A program made the position numbers and the translations under genes. The notes under the pieces were generated by a model, which worked only from the letters and a program-made list of their open reading frames with translations, had not been told where the DNA came from and made no database searches. A stretch of DNA of 36,521 nt from an uncultured Alistipes sp. (GTDB lineage: Bacteria > Bacteroidota > Bacteroidia > Bacteroidales > Rikenellaceae), in assembly GCA_944322375.1 (NCBI GenBank), contig CALUOX010000018.1, forward strand, positions 1 to 36,521, read 5' to 3'. Shown here in pieces: positions 24,707 through 33,706 of this stretch (positions are counted from its first letter, which is position 1; each line of letters starts with the position of its first letter).

Positions 24707-27700
24707 TTAGAGTCCCTTGCCGTGGCAGTTCTTGTATTTCTTACCCGATCCGCAGGGGCAGGGATCGTTGCGCCCGATCTTTTTCTCCACATGGATCGGT
24801 GCCGTCGGACCGCGATCGCTCTGACCGGCCTGTGCCGCAGCCTGCATGCGCGATGCCTGCAGCCTGTTCACATCGACCTTCGCACGCTGCTGGCGTTCAC
24901 GCTGCACCGCCTCGGGATTCTGCTCCCGTACCGGAATATAGGCCTTGTTGAGTGTCGCCAGTACATTGCGGTTGATCTTCTCAAGCATCTTCGAGAAGAG
25001 CCCGAACGACTCAAACTTGTAGATCAGCAGCGGGTCCTTCTGTTCGTAGGTGGCATTCTGCACGCTCTGACGCAGATCGTCCATTTCGCGCAGGTGCTCG
25101 CGCCATGCGTCGTCGATCGTCGTGAACATCACGACCTTCGAGAAGACACGGAAGATCTCCGCACCATCCGTCTCCTTGCATTTGCGCAGGTTGACCGGAA
25201 CGTTGTAGCCCAGATGTCCGTCCGTGATCGGGAAGTAGATGTTGCCGTCCAACTGATCCTTGCGATCCTCGTAGATGCGCTCCATGACCGGTCGAACCGT
25301 GTCGGCAATCTGCTTTGCACGACGCGCACAGGAGGCTTTCAGATCCGCCACGATCAGTTCAACCAGTTCGTCATGCTTGGCCTTCTCGTAGGTCGCCTGA
25401 TCGAACGACGGCTTGATTGCCGCCTCATGGATCATTTCGAAGGTGAAATCGTCGAAATCCACCCCTTCATGCGACTGGAGAAATGCTTCGGCAAAATCGT
25501 ACATGATGTTGTTCAGATCGATCTCGATCCGCTCGCCGTAGAGTGCATGGCGTCGGCGCGTGTAGATCACCTCACGCTGCGAATTCATCACGTCGTCGTA
25601 TTCAAGCAACCGTTTGCGGATGCCGAAGTTGTTCTCCTCGACCTTCTTCTGGGCCCGTTCGATCGCCTTGGTCATCATGCGGGCCTGGATGACCTCGCCC
25701 TCCTGAATACCCATGCGGTCCATCATCGCGGCTATACGGCCCGAACCGAAGAGACGCATCAGGTCGTCTTCAAGCGAGACGAAGAACTGCGACGATCCCG
25801 GATCGCCCTGACGTCCCGCACGACCGCGCAACTGACGGTCCACACGCCGGCTCTCGTGTCGTTCCGTACCGATGATCGCCAGACCGCCGGCCTCCTTTAC
25901 CTCCGGCGTGAGCTTGATATCCGTACCACGGCCCGCCATGTTGGTGGCGATGGTTACCTGCCCCTTTCGTCCCGCTTCGGCAACGATCTGCGCCTCCAGC
26001 TGGTGCTGCTTGGCGTTCAGGACATTGTGCTTGATGCCCCGCAACTTGAGCATGCGGCTCAGCAACTCCGATATCTCGACCGACGTCGTACCGACCAGAA
26101 CGGGACGTCCCGCCTTGATCAGCCGCTCGATCTCTTCGATGACGGCGTTGTATTTTTCGCGTTTTGTCTTGTAAACCAGGTCTTCACGGTCATCGCGGAT
26201 GACGGGTTTGTTGGTCGGGATGACCACCACGTCGAGTTTGTAGATGCTCCAGAACTCCGAAGCCTCCGTTTCGGCCGTACCGGTCATACCGGCCAGCTTG
26301 TGGTACATGCGGAAGTAGTTCTGCAGCGTAATTGTTGCAAAGGTCTGCGTCGCGGCCTCGACCTTGACCCGCTCCTTCGCTTCGATGGCCTGGTGCAGAC
26401 CGTCCGAATAACGGCGTCCGTCAAGGATACGTCCCGTCTGTTCATCGACGATCTTCACCTTGTTGTCCATCACGACATACTCCACGTCCTTTTCGAACAT
26501 CGCATAGGCCTTGAGCAACTGGTGCACCGTATGCACGCGCTCCGATTTGATGGCATAGTCGTTGATCAGAGTATCGCGTTTCTGCGCCTTCTCTTCGGCC
26601 GATCCTTCGCCCTTCTCGATCTCGGCGATCTCGGCTCCGATGTCGGGCAGCACGAAGAAGCCCTCTTCATCGAAGTATTTTGACAACGCCTCGTGTCCCT
26701 TGTCGGTCAGTTCGACCGAATTGAGCTTCTCGTCGATGACGAAGTAGAGATCGTCGGTGATCTCCGGCATGCGGCGGTTGTTGTCCTGCATGTAGATGTT
26801 CTCCGTCTTCTGCATCTGCGCCTTGATGCCCGGCTCCGAGAGGAACTTGATCAGCGGCTTGTACTTGGGCAGACCCTTGTGTGCGCGATACATCTTGATG
26901 CCGCCCTCCTCGGTCTTGCCCTCGGCCATGAGCTGCCGCGCCTCGGCAACGAGGTTCGTAACCAGATTCTTCTGGAGATTGTAGAGATTCTCGATGGCCG
27001 GGCGGTACTGCTCGAACATCTGATCGTCACCCTTGGGTACGGGTCCGGAGATGATGAGCGGTGTACGTGCATCGTCGATGAGCACCGAATCGACCTCATC
27101 GACAATGGCGTAGTGGTGCTTGCGCTGCACCAGATCCTTCGGCGAAGAGGCCATGTTGTCACGCAGGTAGTCGAAACCGTATTCGTTGTTCGTACCGAAG
27201 GTGATGTCGGCCAGATAGGCCTGGCGCCGCGCCTCCGAATTGGGCTGCGTATCGTCGATGCAGGCTACCGACAAGCCGTGGAATTCATACATCGGGCCCA
27301 TCCATTCGGAGTCTCGCTTGGCCAGGTAGTTGTTCACCGTGACCATGTGTACACCCTTGCGGGCCAGTGCGTTGAGGAATACCGGCAGCGTGGCGACAAG
27401 CGTTTTACCTTCACCCGTCGCCATCTCGGCGATCTTGCCCTTGTGCAGTACGACGCCGCCGAAGAGCTGGACGTCATAGTGGATCATGTCCCACCGGATC
27501 TCGTTGCCGCCGGCCTGCCAGTGGTTCACATAGATGGCCTTGTCGCCTTCGATGGTCACGAAATCCTTCGTTGCGGCAAGCTGACGGTCGAAATCGGTTG
27601 CCGTCACCTCGATGCGTTCGTTCTCCGTGAAACGGCGTGCCGTATCCTTCATGATGGCGAAGGCCTCGGGCAGAATCTCGTCGAGCACCTGCTCGATCTT

Positions 27701-28000
27701 GTCATCGATGCGCTTGGTGATCTCGTCGATCTCCTTGGAGATCTTCTCCTTCTCCGAAAGCTCCGTCTCCGGTCTTTCGAGTTGTGCCTTCAGCGAGACG
27801 ATGCGCTCCTCGTCGGGGGCGATGAAATCCGCAATGCGTTTCATCAATGCCTGACTCCGAGCCCGCAGTTCGTCGTTCGACAACGCCGAAATCGAAGGGT
27901 AGATTTCCTTGATCTTGTTGACGTAGGGTTCGATGGCCTTGCGGTCCTTGTCCGCTTTCGATCCGAACAAGAATTTGATGATGTTGCTAACGATATCCAT
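24707..28000 (-). CDS. secA: Preprotein translocase ATPase SecA
   Basis: 1097 residues, longer than the about 900 of E. coli SecA, as is usual in Bacteroidota. Seen: the Walker [15 protein letters not shown] (about 193-206), [17 protein letters not shown], the DEAD-type [16 protein letters not shown] (about 301), [46 protein letters not shown], and a C-terminal zinc finger [13 protein letters not shown] (CxCx8CH). SecA drives secretory proteins through SecYEG with ATP. The insertion relative to E. coli lies in the N-terminal half, between about residues 330 and 470. Own promoter at 28045-28052. Confidence 0.98.
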   Translation of the reverse strand: MDIVSNIIKFLFGSKADKDRKAIEPYVNKIKEIYPSISALSNDELRARSQALMKRIADFIAPDEERIVSLKAQLERPETELSEKEKISKEIDEITKRIDDKIEQVLDEILPEAFAIMKDTARRFTENERIEVTATDFDRQLAATKDFVTIEGDKAIYVNHWQAGGNEIRWDMIHYDVQLFGGVVLHKGKIAEMATGEGKTLVATLPVFLNALARKGVHMVTVNNYLAKRDSEWMGPMYEFHGLSVACIDDTQPNSEARRQAYLADITFGTNNEYGFDYLRDNMASSPKDLVQRKHHYAIVDEVDSVLIDDARTPLIISGPVPKGDDQMFEQYRPAIENLYNLQKNLVTNLVAEARQLMAEGKTEEGGIKMYRAHKGLPKYKPLIKFLSEPGIKAQMQKTENIYMQDNNRRMPEITDDLYFVIDEKLNSVELTDKGHEALSKYFDEEGFFVLPDIGAEIAEIEKGEGSAEEKAQKRDTLINDYAIKSERVHTVHQLLKAYAMFEKDVEYVVMDNKVKIVDEQTGRILDGRRYSDGLHQAIEAKERVKVEAATQTFATITLQNYFRMYHKLAGMTGTAETEASEFWSIYKLDVVVIPTNKPVIRDDREDLVYKTKREKYNAVIEEIERLIKAGRPVLVGTTSVEISELLSRMLKLRGIKHNVLNAKQHQLEAQIVAEAGRKGQVTIATNMAGRGTDIKLTPEVKEAGGLAIIGTERHESRRVDRQLRGRAGRQGDPGSSQFFVSLEDDLMRLFGSGRIAAMMDRMGIQEGEVIQARMMTKAIERAQKKVEENNFGIRKRLLEYDDVMNSQREVIYTRRRHALYGERIEIDLNNIMYDFAEAFLQSHEGVDFDDFTFEMIHEAAIKPSFDQATYEKAKHDELVELIVADLKASCARRAKQIADTVRPVMERIYEDRKDQLDGNIYFPITDGHLGYNVPVNLRKCKETDGAEIFRVFSKVVMFTTIDDAWREHLREMDDLRQSVQNATYEQKDPLLIYKFESFGLFSKMLEKINRNVLATLNKAYIPVREQNPEAVQRERQQRAKVDVNRLQASRMQAAAQAGQSDRGPTAPIHVEKKIGRNDPCPCGSGKKYKNCHGKGL

Positions 28001-28044
28001 AGGGATTTATCCTGTTTTTATTTTGTTTTGCGTTCATAATCCCA

Positions 28045-28052
28045 CAAAGATA
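28045..28052 (-). promoter_or_regulatory. -7 promoter element for secA
   Basis: The minus strand reads TATCTTTG (TAnnTTTG), 44 nt before the secA ATG. No clear -33 partner. Confidence 0.6.
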
Positions 28053-28126
28053 AGCAAAAATGCGCAATAATCCGCATTTTCGGCGCCGAACGCTCCGAAA
28101 GTCGTTTTTTTGTCCGATTGCGGAGG

Positions 28127-29095
28127 TCACTCCCTCTCCCTGAACCGACGGGCTTCAGCCATCTGCCGGCGTCCGACAGGGCATTCCGCACAACGCCGGC
28201 GGTCGCAATACTCTGTGGCCAGCTGCAGCAGCGCCTGAGTGTCGAATGCATTGCGCGGATGAAGGCCGTAGAAACGCCAATGCCGCATGTAACGGTTCTC
28301 TTCGGCCGGGATGGCCTCCAGAAGCGAGATGGCTCGTTCCCGCAAGGTCTCGTCTGCGGTGTAGGCTCCGTATGCATATTGAATCTGTGCCACAAGGTTG
28401 ATGCCCAACAGGTCGGCCTTCATCCTGCCGATACGTTTGGGAAGCTCGGCGGAGATGACCGTCGGGATGTAGTGGGTGTACCAGTAGTCCGAGGCTTCGG
28501 CGGAAAAGAGCCGTCTCACATCGTCGGCATTGCGGCACTCGAGAAGCCTGTCGACCAGAAAATCGTTCGACGAAAGAAACGCCGCCAGTTGGGCCAGCCG
28601 CAACAACGGATGGTTCGCAGGACGAATATCCCGCAGATTCCATTGCGAACTGTCCAGAGGGGTTATTTCGTATTTGCGGGCGTAGTAGTCGAAGTTCTGT
28701 TTCAGTTTGAGGGTATAGCTGTCGTCGCGGTAGTTTGCGAGGAGCCCCGATGCACCGATCAACATCGATTCGACCGCCTGCAGCGAGGTGCGCTCACGCA
28801 ACACCATCCGATAGGTTACGCGCCGTGACAGAAGCATGAACGTTTCACGGTTCGTGACGTCTCCGATCGTGCGGAACAACATCGCGTAAAACGTCTGGTT
28901 CCAGTTATTACCGTTTTCGGCGAGCAGCGCGCCCAGCACGCCGTATTTTCGTTCGAGACGGTCGTAGGCGAGTCGCGTGTAGAGCTCACGCCGATGCAGT
29001 TCGTCCAGACGGGCGACATGTTCGCCGCAGGCATACGTCGCCGCACCGGCCGTCAACTGCCGTTCCAACTCCTGCAATGTCTCCGCCCCTTTCAT
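28127..29095 (-). CDS. DUF2851 family protein, short form
   Basis: 322 residues. Seen: RLERKYGVLGALLAENGNNWNQTFYAMLFRTIG, IGASGLLA, the RPANHPLLRLAQLAAFL segment, ASDYWYTHY, GINLVAQIQYAYG, and the C-terminal cysteine cluster YCDRRRCAECPVGR. These fit the C-terminal three quarters of DUF2851 proteins of Bacteroidota as I remember them. The usual N-terminal part of about 100 residues is missing: the ATG at 29095 is preceded by an in-frame stop a few codons upstream, so no longer form is hidden. The C-terminal CxxxxCxxC could bind metal. It lies 30 bp after the MIP18-like gene. Function unknown. Confidence 0.78.
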   Translation of the reverse strand: MKGAETLQELERQLTAGAATYACGEHVARLDELHRRELYTRLAYDRLERKYGVLGALLAENGNNWNQTFYAMLFRTIGDVTNRETFMLLSRRVTYRMVLRERTSLQAVESMLIGASGLLANYRDDSYTLKLKQNFDYYARKYEITPLDSSQWNLRDIRPANHPLLRLAQLAAFLSSNDFLVDRLLECRNADDVRRLFSAEASDYWYTHYIPTVISAELPKRIGRMKADLLGINLVAQIQYAYGAYTADETLRERAISLLEAIPAEENRYMRHWRFYGLHPRNAFDTQALLQLATEYCDRRRCAECPVGRRQMAEARRFRERE

Positions 29096-29125
29096 CGTCT
29101 GCGGCTTTTTACATTACAATTTACC

Positions 29126-29446
29126 TTACAACAGATTGAGCTCGATAAGTGCCTCTTCCGACATCATGCTCTTGTCCCATACGGGATCGAACGTCAGAAT
29201 GATGTTTACCTCCTTGACGCCGTTGACCTTTGCAACCTGACGGTTTACATCTTCGACCAACTGTTCGGCCATCGGGCAGTTCGGCGCCGTCAAGGTCATG
29301 CGGATATTGGCCGTGCCGTCCGGCGTATAGTCGATTTCGTAGATCAGTCCCAGATCGTAGATGTTGACCGGGATCTCGGGATCGTAGATGTTTTTGAGTG
29401 TCATCACGATCTCTTTTTCAACCTTGAGTATCTCTTCGGGTGTCAT
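29126..29446 (-). CDS. MIP18/SufT-like Fe-S assembly factor (DUF59)
   Basis: 106 residues. Seen: the DUF59 pattern VMTLKNIYDPEIPVNIYDLGLIYEI, MTLTAPNCPMAEQLVEDV with the conserved Cys57, and the C-terminal ILTFDPVWDKSMMSEEALIELNLL. This family helps deliver Fe-S clusters to target proteins. ATG 29446 is chosen: it gives the normal family length, and the open frame before it (to 29704) is spacer. The SufE gene lies upstream on the same strand, which supports a role in Fe-S maturation. No TAnnTTTG element was seen in front, so it may be read from the SufE promoter. Confidence 0.92.
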   Translation of the reverse strand: MTPEEILKVEKEIVMTLKNIYDPEIPVNIYDLGLIYEIDYTPDGTANIRMTLTAPNCPMAEQLVEDVNRQVAKVNGVKEVNIILTFDPVWDKSMMSEEALIELNLL

Positions 29447-29537
29447 TTTCTTGTCTGTCTGATAATCGGACGCCTCTCTGATCTCTGACAGGAGCGCGCC
29501 CTCCTGATATGTGTGTCCTCCGGATCGTTTCGTCGTG

Positions 29538-29567
29538 CAACCTTCCGGTTGTTGCATGGTCAACCGG
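29538..29567. other. Two mutually exclusive small hairpins in SufE-DUF59 spacer
   Basis: CAACC (29538-29542) can pair with GGTTG (29547-29551), and CCGGTTG (29545-29551) can pair with CAACCGG (29561-29567). Both use the same GGTTG, so only one can form at a time. A regulatory role is conjecture. Confidence 0.3.
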
Positions 29568-29611
29568 ATAATGGCTGCGCATCTTCTTCCGACGGTTGGA
29601 TCTTTTTCTGA

Positions 29612-29668
29612 TTCTGATGGCCGGCACTCTTTCTGATGGCTGGCTCTCTGAAGGCCGGATCTCTTCGG
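29612..29668. repeat. 19-bp degenerate tandem repeat in spacer
   Basis: Units at 29612-29630 and 29631-29649, both starting TTCTGATGGC, differ at two positions. A more diverged third unit (GAAGGCCGGATCTCTTCGG) follows at 29650-29668. Confidence 0.6.
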
Positions 29669-29704
29669 TTTTGGCGCGGAGCCGCGGAAGCGCAGCGCCG
29701 GCAT

Positions 29705-30136
29705 TCAGTGTTTCGTCCCGGCCTCCAGTTCCGCTTCGAACGCCACGGCGTAACGTTTCATCTGCTCAAGCATGGCCAGCAGACCGTTGGACCGCGTGGG
29801 CGAGAGATTCTCCCGCAAACCGATGGCGTCGATGAAGTAGAGATCGGTCGTCAGGATCTCCTTCGGGGTGCGGCCGTTGAGTACGCGGATCAGCAGTGCG
29901 ATGATCCCTTTGGTGATGATGGCGTCGCTGTCGGCCGTGTAGAAGACTTTCCCCTCTTCCATGCGGGCATCGACCCACACCCGCGACTGGCAGCCGTTGA
30001 TCAGATAGTCGTCCGTACGGTGCTTCGAATCGATGGCGGGCAGTGTCTGACTCAGTTCAATCAGATAGTCGTACTTGTCGAGCCAGTCGTCGAAAACCGA
30101 AAATTCGTCGATGATTTCGTCCTGAATCTTGTCCAT
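29705..30136 (-). CDS. SufE family Fe-S cluster assembly protein
   Basis: 143 residues, normal for SufE. Seen: EFSVFDDWLDKYDYLIELSQTLP, the sulfur-acceptor Cys49 in LINGCQSRVW, FYTADSDAIITKGIIALLIRVLNGRTPKEIL, and GLRENLSPTRSNGLLAMLEQMKRYA. SufE takes sulfur from a SufS cysteine desulfurase and passes it to the SufBCD scaffold. Those partners are not in this window. It starts 18 bp after the phosphatase-like gene and probably shares its mRNA. Confidence 0.95.
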   Translation of the reverse strand: MDKIQDEIIDEFSVFDDWLDKYDYLIELSQTLPAIDSKHRTDDYLINGCQSRVWVDARMEEGKVFYTADSDAIITKGIIALLIRVLNGRTPKEILTTDLYFIDAIGLRENLSPTRSNGLLAMLEQMKRYAVAFEAELEAGTKH

Positions 30137-30154
30137 ATGTTAAAATTGCACTTT

Positions 30155-31780
30155 TTATTTTCTGAGTTCTTCGAGTACCGAGCCCTCCGAGGCGGCCGGT
30201 TCCGGAATGTTGAGCAGATAGGCCAGTGTCGGTGCCACGGAGGTCATTTCGACGGCTCGTCCGACCTTGCGTGCCGGAACTCCGCCGCCATAGAAGAGCA
30301 GCGGAACGGTGGTGTCGTATCCATACATCGAACCCGATTTCGAACGTACGTTCGGCAGCTCCTCGATGCAGCCCGGCATGAGGTTGATCACCACGTCGCC
30401 CGAGCGCCGCGGATAGAAACTGTTCTGCATCTTCTCGCCGTATCCGCTGCCGAAATAGCTTGAACGCATGGCAGTTGAGGAGAGCGCATGCGATACGCCG
30501 CGGAACTGCATGGCAAACGTAGCCGCTTCGTTCTGGATGGCGGCCAGGTCGAGTCCCTTGTTGTAGATGAGCGTATGGTTGAGGTAGAGGTTGTTGTCCT
30601 CGTAGTCGATGACCCACTCTCCGGGACCGTGCTGCGCCGAGAGAAAACTGTTGATGATGACCTGGAACTGGGCGGCGTTGAAACGGTCGCGGACGAAGAC
30701 TCCGGCGTCGTACGAGGGACTCGTGCCATGGTCCGACGTAAGGACGACCACGGCGTCTTCGGGTGCGATCTGTGCGTAGAGGTAGTCGAGGAACTGTGCC
30801 AGATCGTCATCCAGCCGATAGTACATGTCTTCGACCTCCATCGATTCGGGCCCGTAGTATTCGGCGATGCGGCGCGGGGCATCCAGACAGACGGTCAACA
30901 GATCGGGCGCCGAATCCTTGCCCAGATCCATCATGGTGAGCACCCGTTGTGCGAAAGCCAGCGTCAGCGAGTTGCCCGACGGGGTATAGAGCATGCGCTC
31001 GATGCCGGACGGAATGGCCGGTCCCGAAACCTCTGTCCCGGAGGTCTGTTCCTGCTTGCGGCGTTTTCGGCGCAGCTGTTCGGGTTTGTTGATGTCGATG
31101 GCCGTTACCCGGGAGTTGACATAATGGTCCTTCGGATATTTCAGTTCCCAGGTGAAGGGTATGTATCCGAGGATTTCGCGGCTGAGGTTGTATTTGCGCA
31201 GCCATGCCGGCAGCGTCTCGGCATAGAAGGACGATGTGACCCAGTTCCCGCGCGGGGCATCCATCCAGAAGACGTCGCGGGTATATCCGCCGGCGACGAC
31301 GGCCGATGTGGGGTCGAGTGCGACGGTTGCCACACGGCTTTTGGGCGAGCTTTGTTGGAGACTTTCGCCGAGAGTGGGGGCCACCAGGTTGCGCGGCGAG
31401 CAGTTGCCGACACCGGCATCGCATTCGAGGCCCATCGTTGCGCGGTCTTCGGTCAGCGAGACGACCTTGTTGGTGACGTAGTCGATCCACCGCGAGGCGA
31501 TGATTCCGTGTATCGAGGGGTTGGCGCCGGTGGTCAGGGTGGCCAGTGACGCGGGTGTTGACGTATGGAGACAGTCGTAGTGTCCTTCGGGGAAGTAGGT
31601 GCCGCCCTCCATCAGACGCCGGAATCCGCGTTGGCCGAAATTCTCGGAATAGCGGAGGAGATCTTCGGCACGCATCGAGCTTACGACGATCTGTACCACC
31701 ACTTTGGGCCGTTCCGCACTCTGCGTGGGGCAAGCTGCGACGGCCATGATCAAAGATAGAATATAAAGGACTTTTGTCAT
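30155..31780 (-). CDS. Alkaline phosphatase-superfamily protein with degenerate metal site
   Basis: 541 residues with a signal sequence MTKVLYILSLIMAVAAC (possible lipoprotein Cys17). Overall it follows PafA-type phosphatases: VVVQIVVSSMR (27-37), HTSTPASLATLTTGANPSIHGI (72-93), YYGPESMEVEDMYYRLDDDLAQFLDYL (308-334), LTSDHG (347-352) and YDTTVPLLFYGGG (488-500). Aligned from memory with PafA, most zinc ligands are changed: the first Asp is S34, the DxxxH pair is R303 and E307, and the last His is T491. Only D350-H351 and the nucleophile-zone Thr (T73/T75) remain. It is therefore probably not a normal phosphatase. It lies 21 bp after GSCFA and 18 bp before SufE. Confidence 0.85.
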   Translation of the reverse strand: MTKVLYILSLIMAVAACPTQSAERPKVVVQIVVSSMRAEDLLRYSENFGQRGFRRLMEGGTYFPEGHYDCLHTSTPASLATLTTGANPSIHGIIASRWIDYVTNKVVSLTEDRATMGLECDAGVGNCSPRNLVAPTLGESLQQSSPKSRVATVALDPTSAVVAGGYTRDVFWMDAPRGNWVTSSFYAETLPAWLRKYNLSREILGYIPFTWELKYPKDHYVNSRVTAIDINKPEQLRRKRRKQEQTSGTEVSGPAIPSGIERMLYTPSGNSLTLAFAQRVLTMMDLGKDSAPDLLTVCLDAPRRIAEYYGPESMEVEDMYYRLDDDLAQFLDYLYAQIAPEDAVVVLTSDHGTSPSYDAGVFVRDRFNAAQFQVIINSFLSAQHGPGEWVIDYEDNNLYLNHTLIYNKGLDLAAIQNEAATFAMQFRGVSHALSSTAMRSSYFGSGYGEKMQNSFYPRRSGDVVINLMPGCIEELPNVRSKSGSMYGYDTTVPLLFYGGGVPARKVGRAVEMTSVAPTLAYLLNIPEPAASEGSVLEELRK

Positions 31781-31796
31781 AGCAAATATGGAACGA

Positions 31797-31804
31797 CAAA
31801 TTTA
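31797..31804 (-). promoter_or_regulatory. -7 promoter element for phosphatase-like gene
   Basis: The minus strand reads TAAATTTG (TAnnTTTG). It overlaps the stop codon of the GSCFA gene and lies 16 nt before the ATG at 31780. It could give the phosphatase-like and SufE genes their own transcript. Confidence 0.45.
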
Positions 31805-32776
31805 GGAATTAATTTCGATTTGCCGTTGAAAAAACGTGGATTCTTCCGAAAAGTCGATCTGCGGAAGGCGTTTGATCTCTTCCAGTTGGTGCCGGCAGAA
31901 ATCCCGATAGGCGGACGATGCCGCGACGAGGGGCCGGTGGCGGCTTGCGGCGACGATCCGGGCGATGCAGGACAGCAGCCGTTGCGTGTCGGGAGTCAGC
32001 AGGGTCTCGACGAAACGCTCCCAGATGTAGGCGACGGCCTGCTGCGACGGATGAACGAGATCGTCGGCATAGAACCGGTAGTCGCGCAGATCGTCATTGA
32101 GCATTTCGTAGGCCGGAAAGTAGAGAATCGTGTCGGGATGGCGGAGCGTCAGCTCCTCGACCGCCAGACGCAATGTCGCCTTGCTGACGGCATTGCCTGT
32201 CAGACCGTCACCGAGATGTCGCACGGGACTGACCGTCAGAAGCACCAGCTTCCCCTGCAGCGGCCCGCGCAGTGCCGTTTCAAGAGCCGCAACGACCTCT
32301 TCGACCGTGAGCCTTCGGCGGTGAAACCGTTCGGCGGGTTGGCGGTGGCAGTTGGCAACCACCTCACCGGTATCGCAGCGCTCGAAGATCCAGGCCGTCC
32401 CCAACGTTATCAATACGACGTTTGCCGCATGCAGCGCCTCTGCTCCCGCATCGACTGCTTCGTTCAGCCGCGCAAGTGTCTTTTCGGGGGTTGTGTCGGC
32501 GAGTTTGCCGTGAAAATCGTAGTGGAACCATCGCCCGTCGGCGTGGTGCAGTTCGTCGGCTGAGACCTTTGCGGCCCGGTCGTACCGCTCCAGCGTGCGG
32601 AGAATCGACAACGGATTGAACAGTACGCCCGAAGGGTTGATCGTGATGCGGAATTTCGCATCGGCAAGGCGTTCCCCGATCGTCTCCGTGAAGCACGAAC
32701 CGAGTGCCAGCAGGCGGTCGGCATGCGAGAGTTGTCGGGCGTAGGGCCGGAGTTCGATTTCGGTGCGGAATTTCAT
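31802..32776 (-). CDS. GSCFA family protein
   Basis: 324 residues. Seen: the name-giving motif GSCFTETIGERL (26-37), NPSGVLFNPLSIL, a WFHYDFHG segment, ITLGTAWIFE, LTVSPVRHL with TGN, and a C-terminal FYADDLVHPSQQAVAYIWERF whose D-x-x-H resembles an SGNH-hydrolase block V. GSCFA proteins are a common Bacteroidota family with an SGNH-like fold; their substrates are unknown. The -7 element at 32781-32788 ends only 4 nt before the ATG, so the mRNA is likely leaderless. It is the first gene of the long minus-strand run leading to SufE. No signal peptide is visible, so it should be cytoplasmic. Confidence 0.9.
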   Translation of the reverse strand: MKFRTEIELRPYARQLSHADRLLALGSCFTETIGERLADAKFRITINPSGVLFNPLSILRTLERYDRAAKVSADELHHADGRWFHYDFHGKLADTTPEKTLARLNEAVDAGAEALHAANVVLITLGTAWIFERCDTGEVVANCHRQPAERFHRRRLTVEEVVAALETALRGPLQGKLVLLTVSPVRHLGDGLTGNAVSKATLRLAVEELTLRHPDTILYFPAYEMLNDDLRDYRFYADDLVHPSQQAVAYIWERFVETLLTPDTQRLLSCIARIVAASRHRPLVAASSAYRDFCRHQLEEIKRLPQIDFSEESTFFQRQIEINS

Positions 32777-32780
32777 GCCG

Positions 32781-32788
32781 CAAAGGTA
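32781..32788 (-). promoter_or_regulatory. -7 promoter element directly before GSCFA gene
   Basis: The minus strand reads TACCTTTG (TAnnTTTG), with 4 nt (32780-32777) before the ATG at 32776. This is the same spacing as at 4320-4332 and 34641-34653. Predicts a leaderless transcript. Confidence 0.6.
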
Positions 32789-32828
32789 CGAATTTTCGTG
32801 TTTTGTCCTGCGCTGTGCGGAATTTTCC

Positions 32829-32836
32829 TAATTTTG
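32829..32836 (+). promoter_or_regulatory. -7 promoter element for ispE
   Basis: TAATTTTG (TAnnTTTG), 20 nt before the ATG at 32857. A TTTG at 32802-32805 lies 23 nt upstream, slightly long for a -33. It is divergent from the GSCFA promoter within an 80-bp spacer. Confidence 0.55.
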
Positions 32837-32856
32837 TGCGACAAAATCATTCGAAG

Positions 32857-33675
32857 ATGAAACTGCAAGCCAACTGCAAGATCAATATCGGACTCGACGT
32901 CCTGCGCCGCCGTGCGGACGGCTATCACGATCTCTCGACGGTCATGATGCCCGTTCGCGAACTTTGTGACGATCTGGAGATCGAACCGGCGGATACGCTT
33001 CGTATGGAGACGGCGGGGTTGGAGTTCGATTGTCCGCCGTCGGAGAATCTCTGCCTGCGGGCGTGGCGGTTGATGCATGAACGTTACGGCGTTGCGCCCG
33101 TGCACATCCTGCTGCGCAAGCGAATTCCGTTCGGGGCCGGATTGGGCGGCGGGTCGTCCGATGCGACGGCCGTATTGCTCGCGCTCGACGAACTGTTCGG
33201 ACTGCACCTTGACGAATCGGCGCTGATCGATTGTGCGTCGGCATTGGGCAGCGACACGGCCTTCTTCGTGCGCAATACGCCGCAGCTCTGTACGGGTCGC
33301 GGAGAGGTGATGACACCGGTTCATTTGCCGTTGGCGGGCGATGTGCTGGTTGTGGTCAAGCCTTCGGAAAGTGTCTCCACGCGCGAAGCCTACGCCGGTG
33401 TGCGGCCTGCAGAGCCGGATGTGCCGCTCGCGGAGTTGATCCGACAGCCGGTCGGGAGCTGGCAGGGCCGCGTGAAGAACGATTTTGAACCGCATGTCTT
33501 TGCTGTACATCCCCGCCTTGCCGAGCTCAAACAGAGCCTGCTGGAGGCTGGCGCCTGTTATGCCGCAATGTCGGGCAGCGGTGCGGCGATCTTCGGTATT
33601 TTCGACGATGCAGGACGGGCGGAAGCCTATCTGCCGCCCTTCGAAGGGGTTTTCCTGCATCGGGAGGTATTGTAG
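32857..33675 (+). CDS. ispE: 4-diphosphocytidyl-2-C-methyl-D-erythritol kinase
   Basis: 272 residues. Seen: an N-terminal KINIGLDVLRRRADGYHDL, the GHMP kinase ATP loop PFGAGLGGGSSDA (91-103), LGSDTAFFV, GRGEVMTPV, and the third GHMP motif AMSGSGAAIFGIF near the C-terminus. IspE phosphorylates the CDP-methylerythritol made downstream of IspD in the MEP isoprenoid pathway. ATG 32857 is chosen over the upstream open frame (from 32704), which overlaps the GSCFA gene on the other strand. The stop is followed by a 13-mer repeat array and, 360 nt on, a terminator, so the mRNA may have a long 3' tail. Confidence 0.96.
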   Translation: MKLQANCKINIGLDVLRRRADGYHDLSTVMMPVRELCDDLEIEPADTLRMETAGLEFDCPPSENLCLRAWRLMHERYGVAPVHILLRKRIPFGAGLGGGSSDATAVLLALDELFGLHLDESALIDCASALGSDTAFFVRNTPQLCTGRGEVMTPVHLPLAGDVLVVVKPSESVSTREAYAGVRPAEPDVPLAELIRQPVGSWQGRVKNDFEPHVFAVHPRLAELKQSLLEAGACYAAMSGSGAAIFGIFDDAGRAEAYLPPFEGVFLHREVL

Positions 33676-33706
33676 GTGTGCTCCCGTCCGGCATATCCGT
33701 CCGGAT

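Noticed and set aside
24650-26683. A 677-codon open frame on the plus strand (and further ones to 28039)
   Set aside because: Antisense to secA, no domain recognisable, composition typical of a mirror frame.
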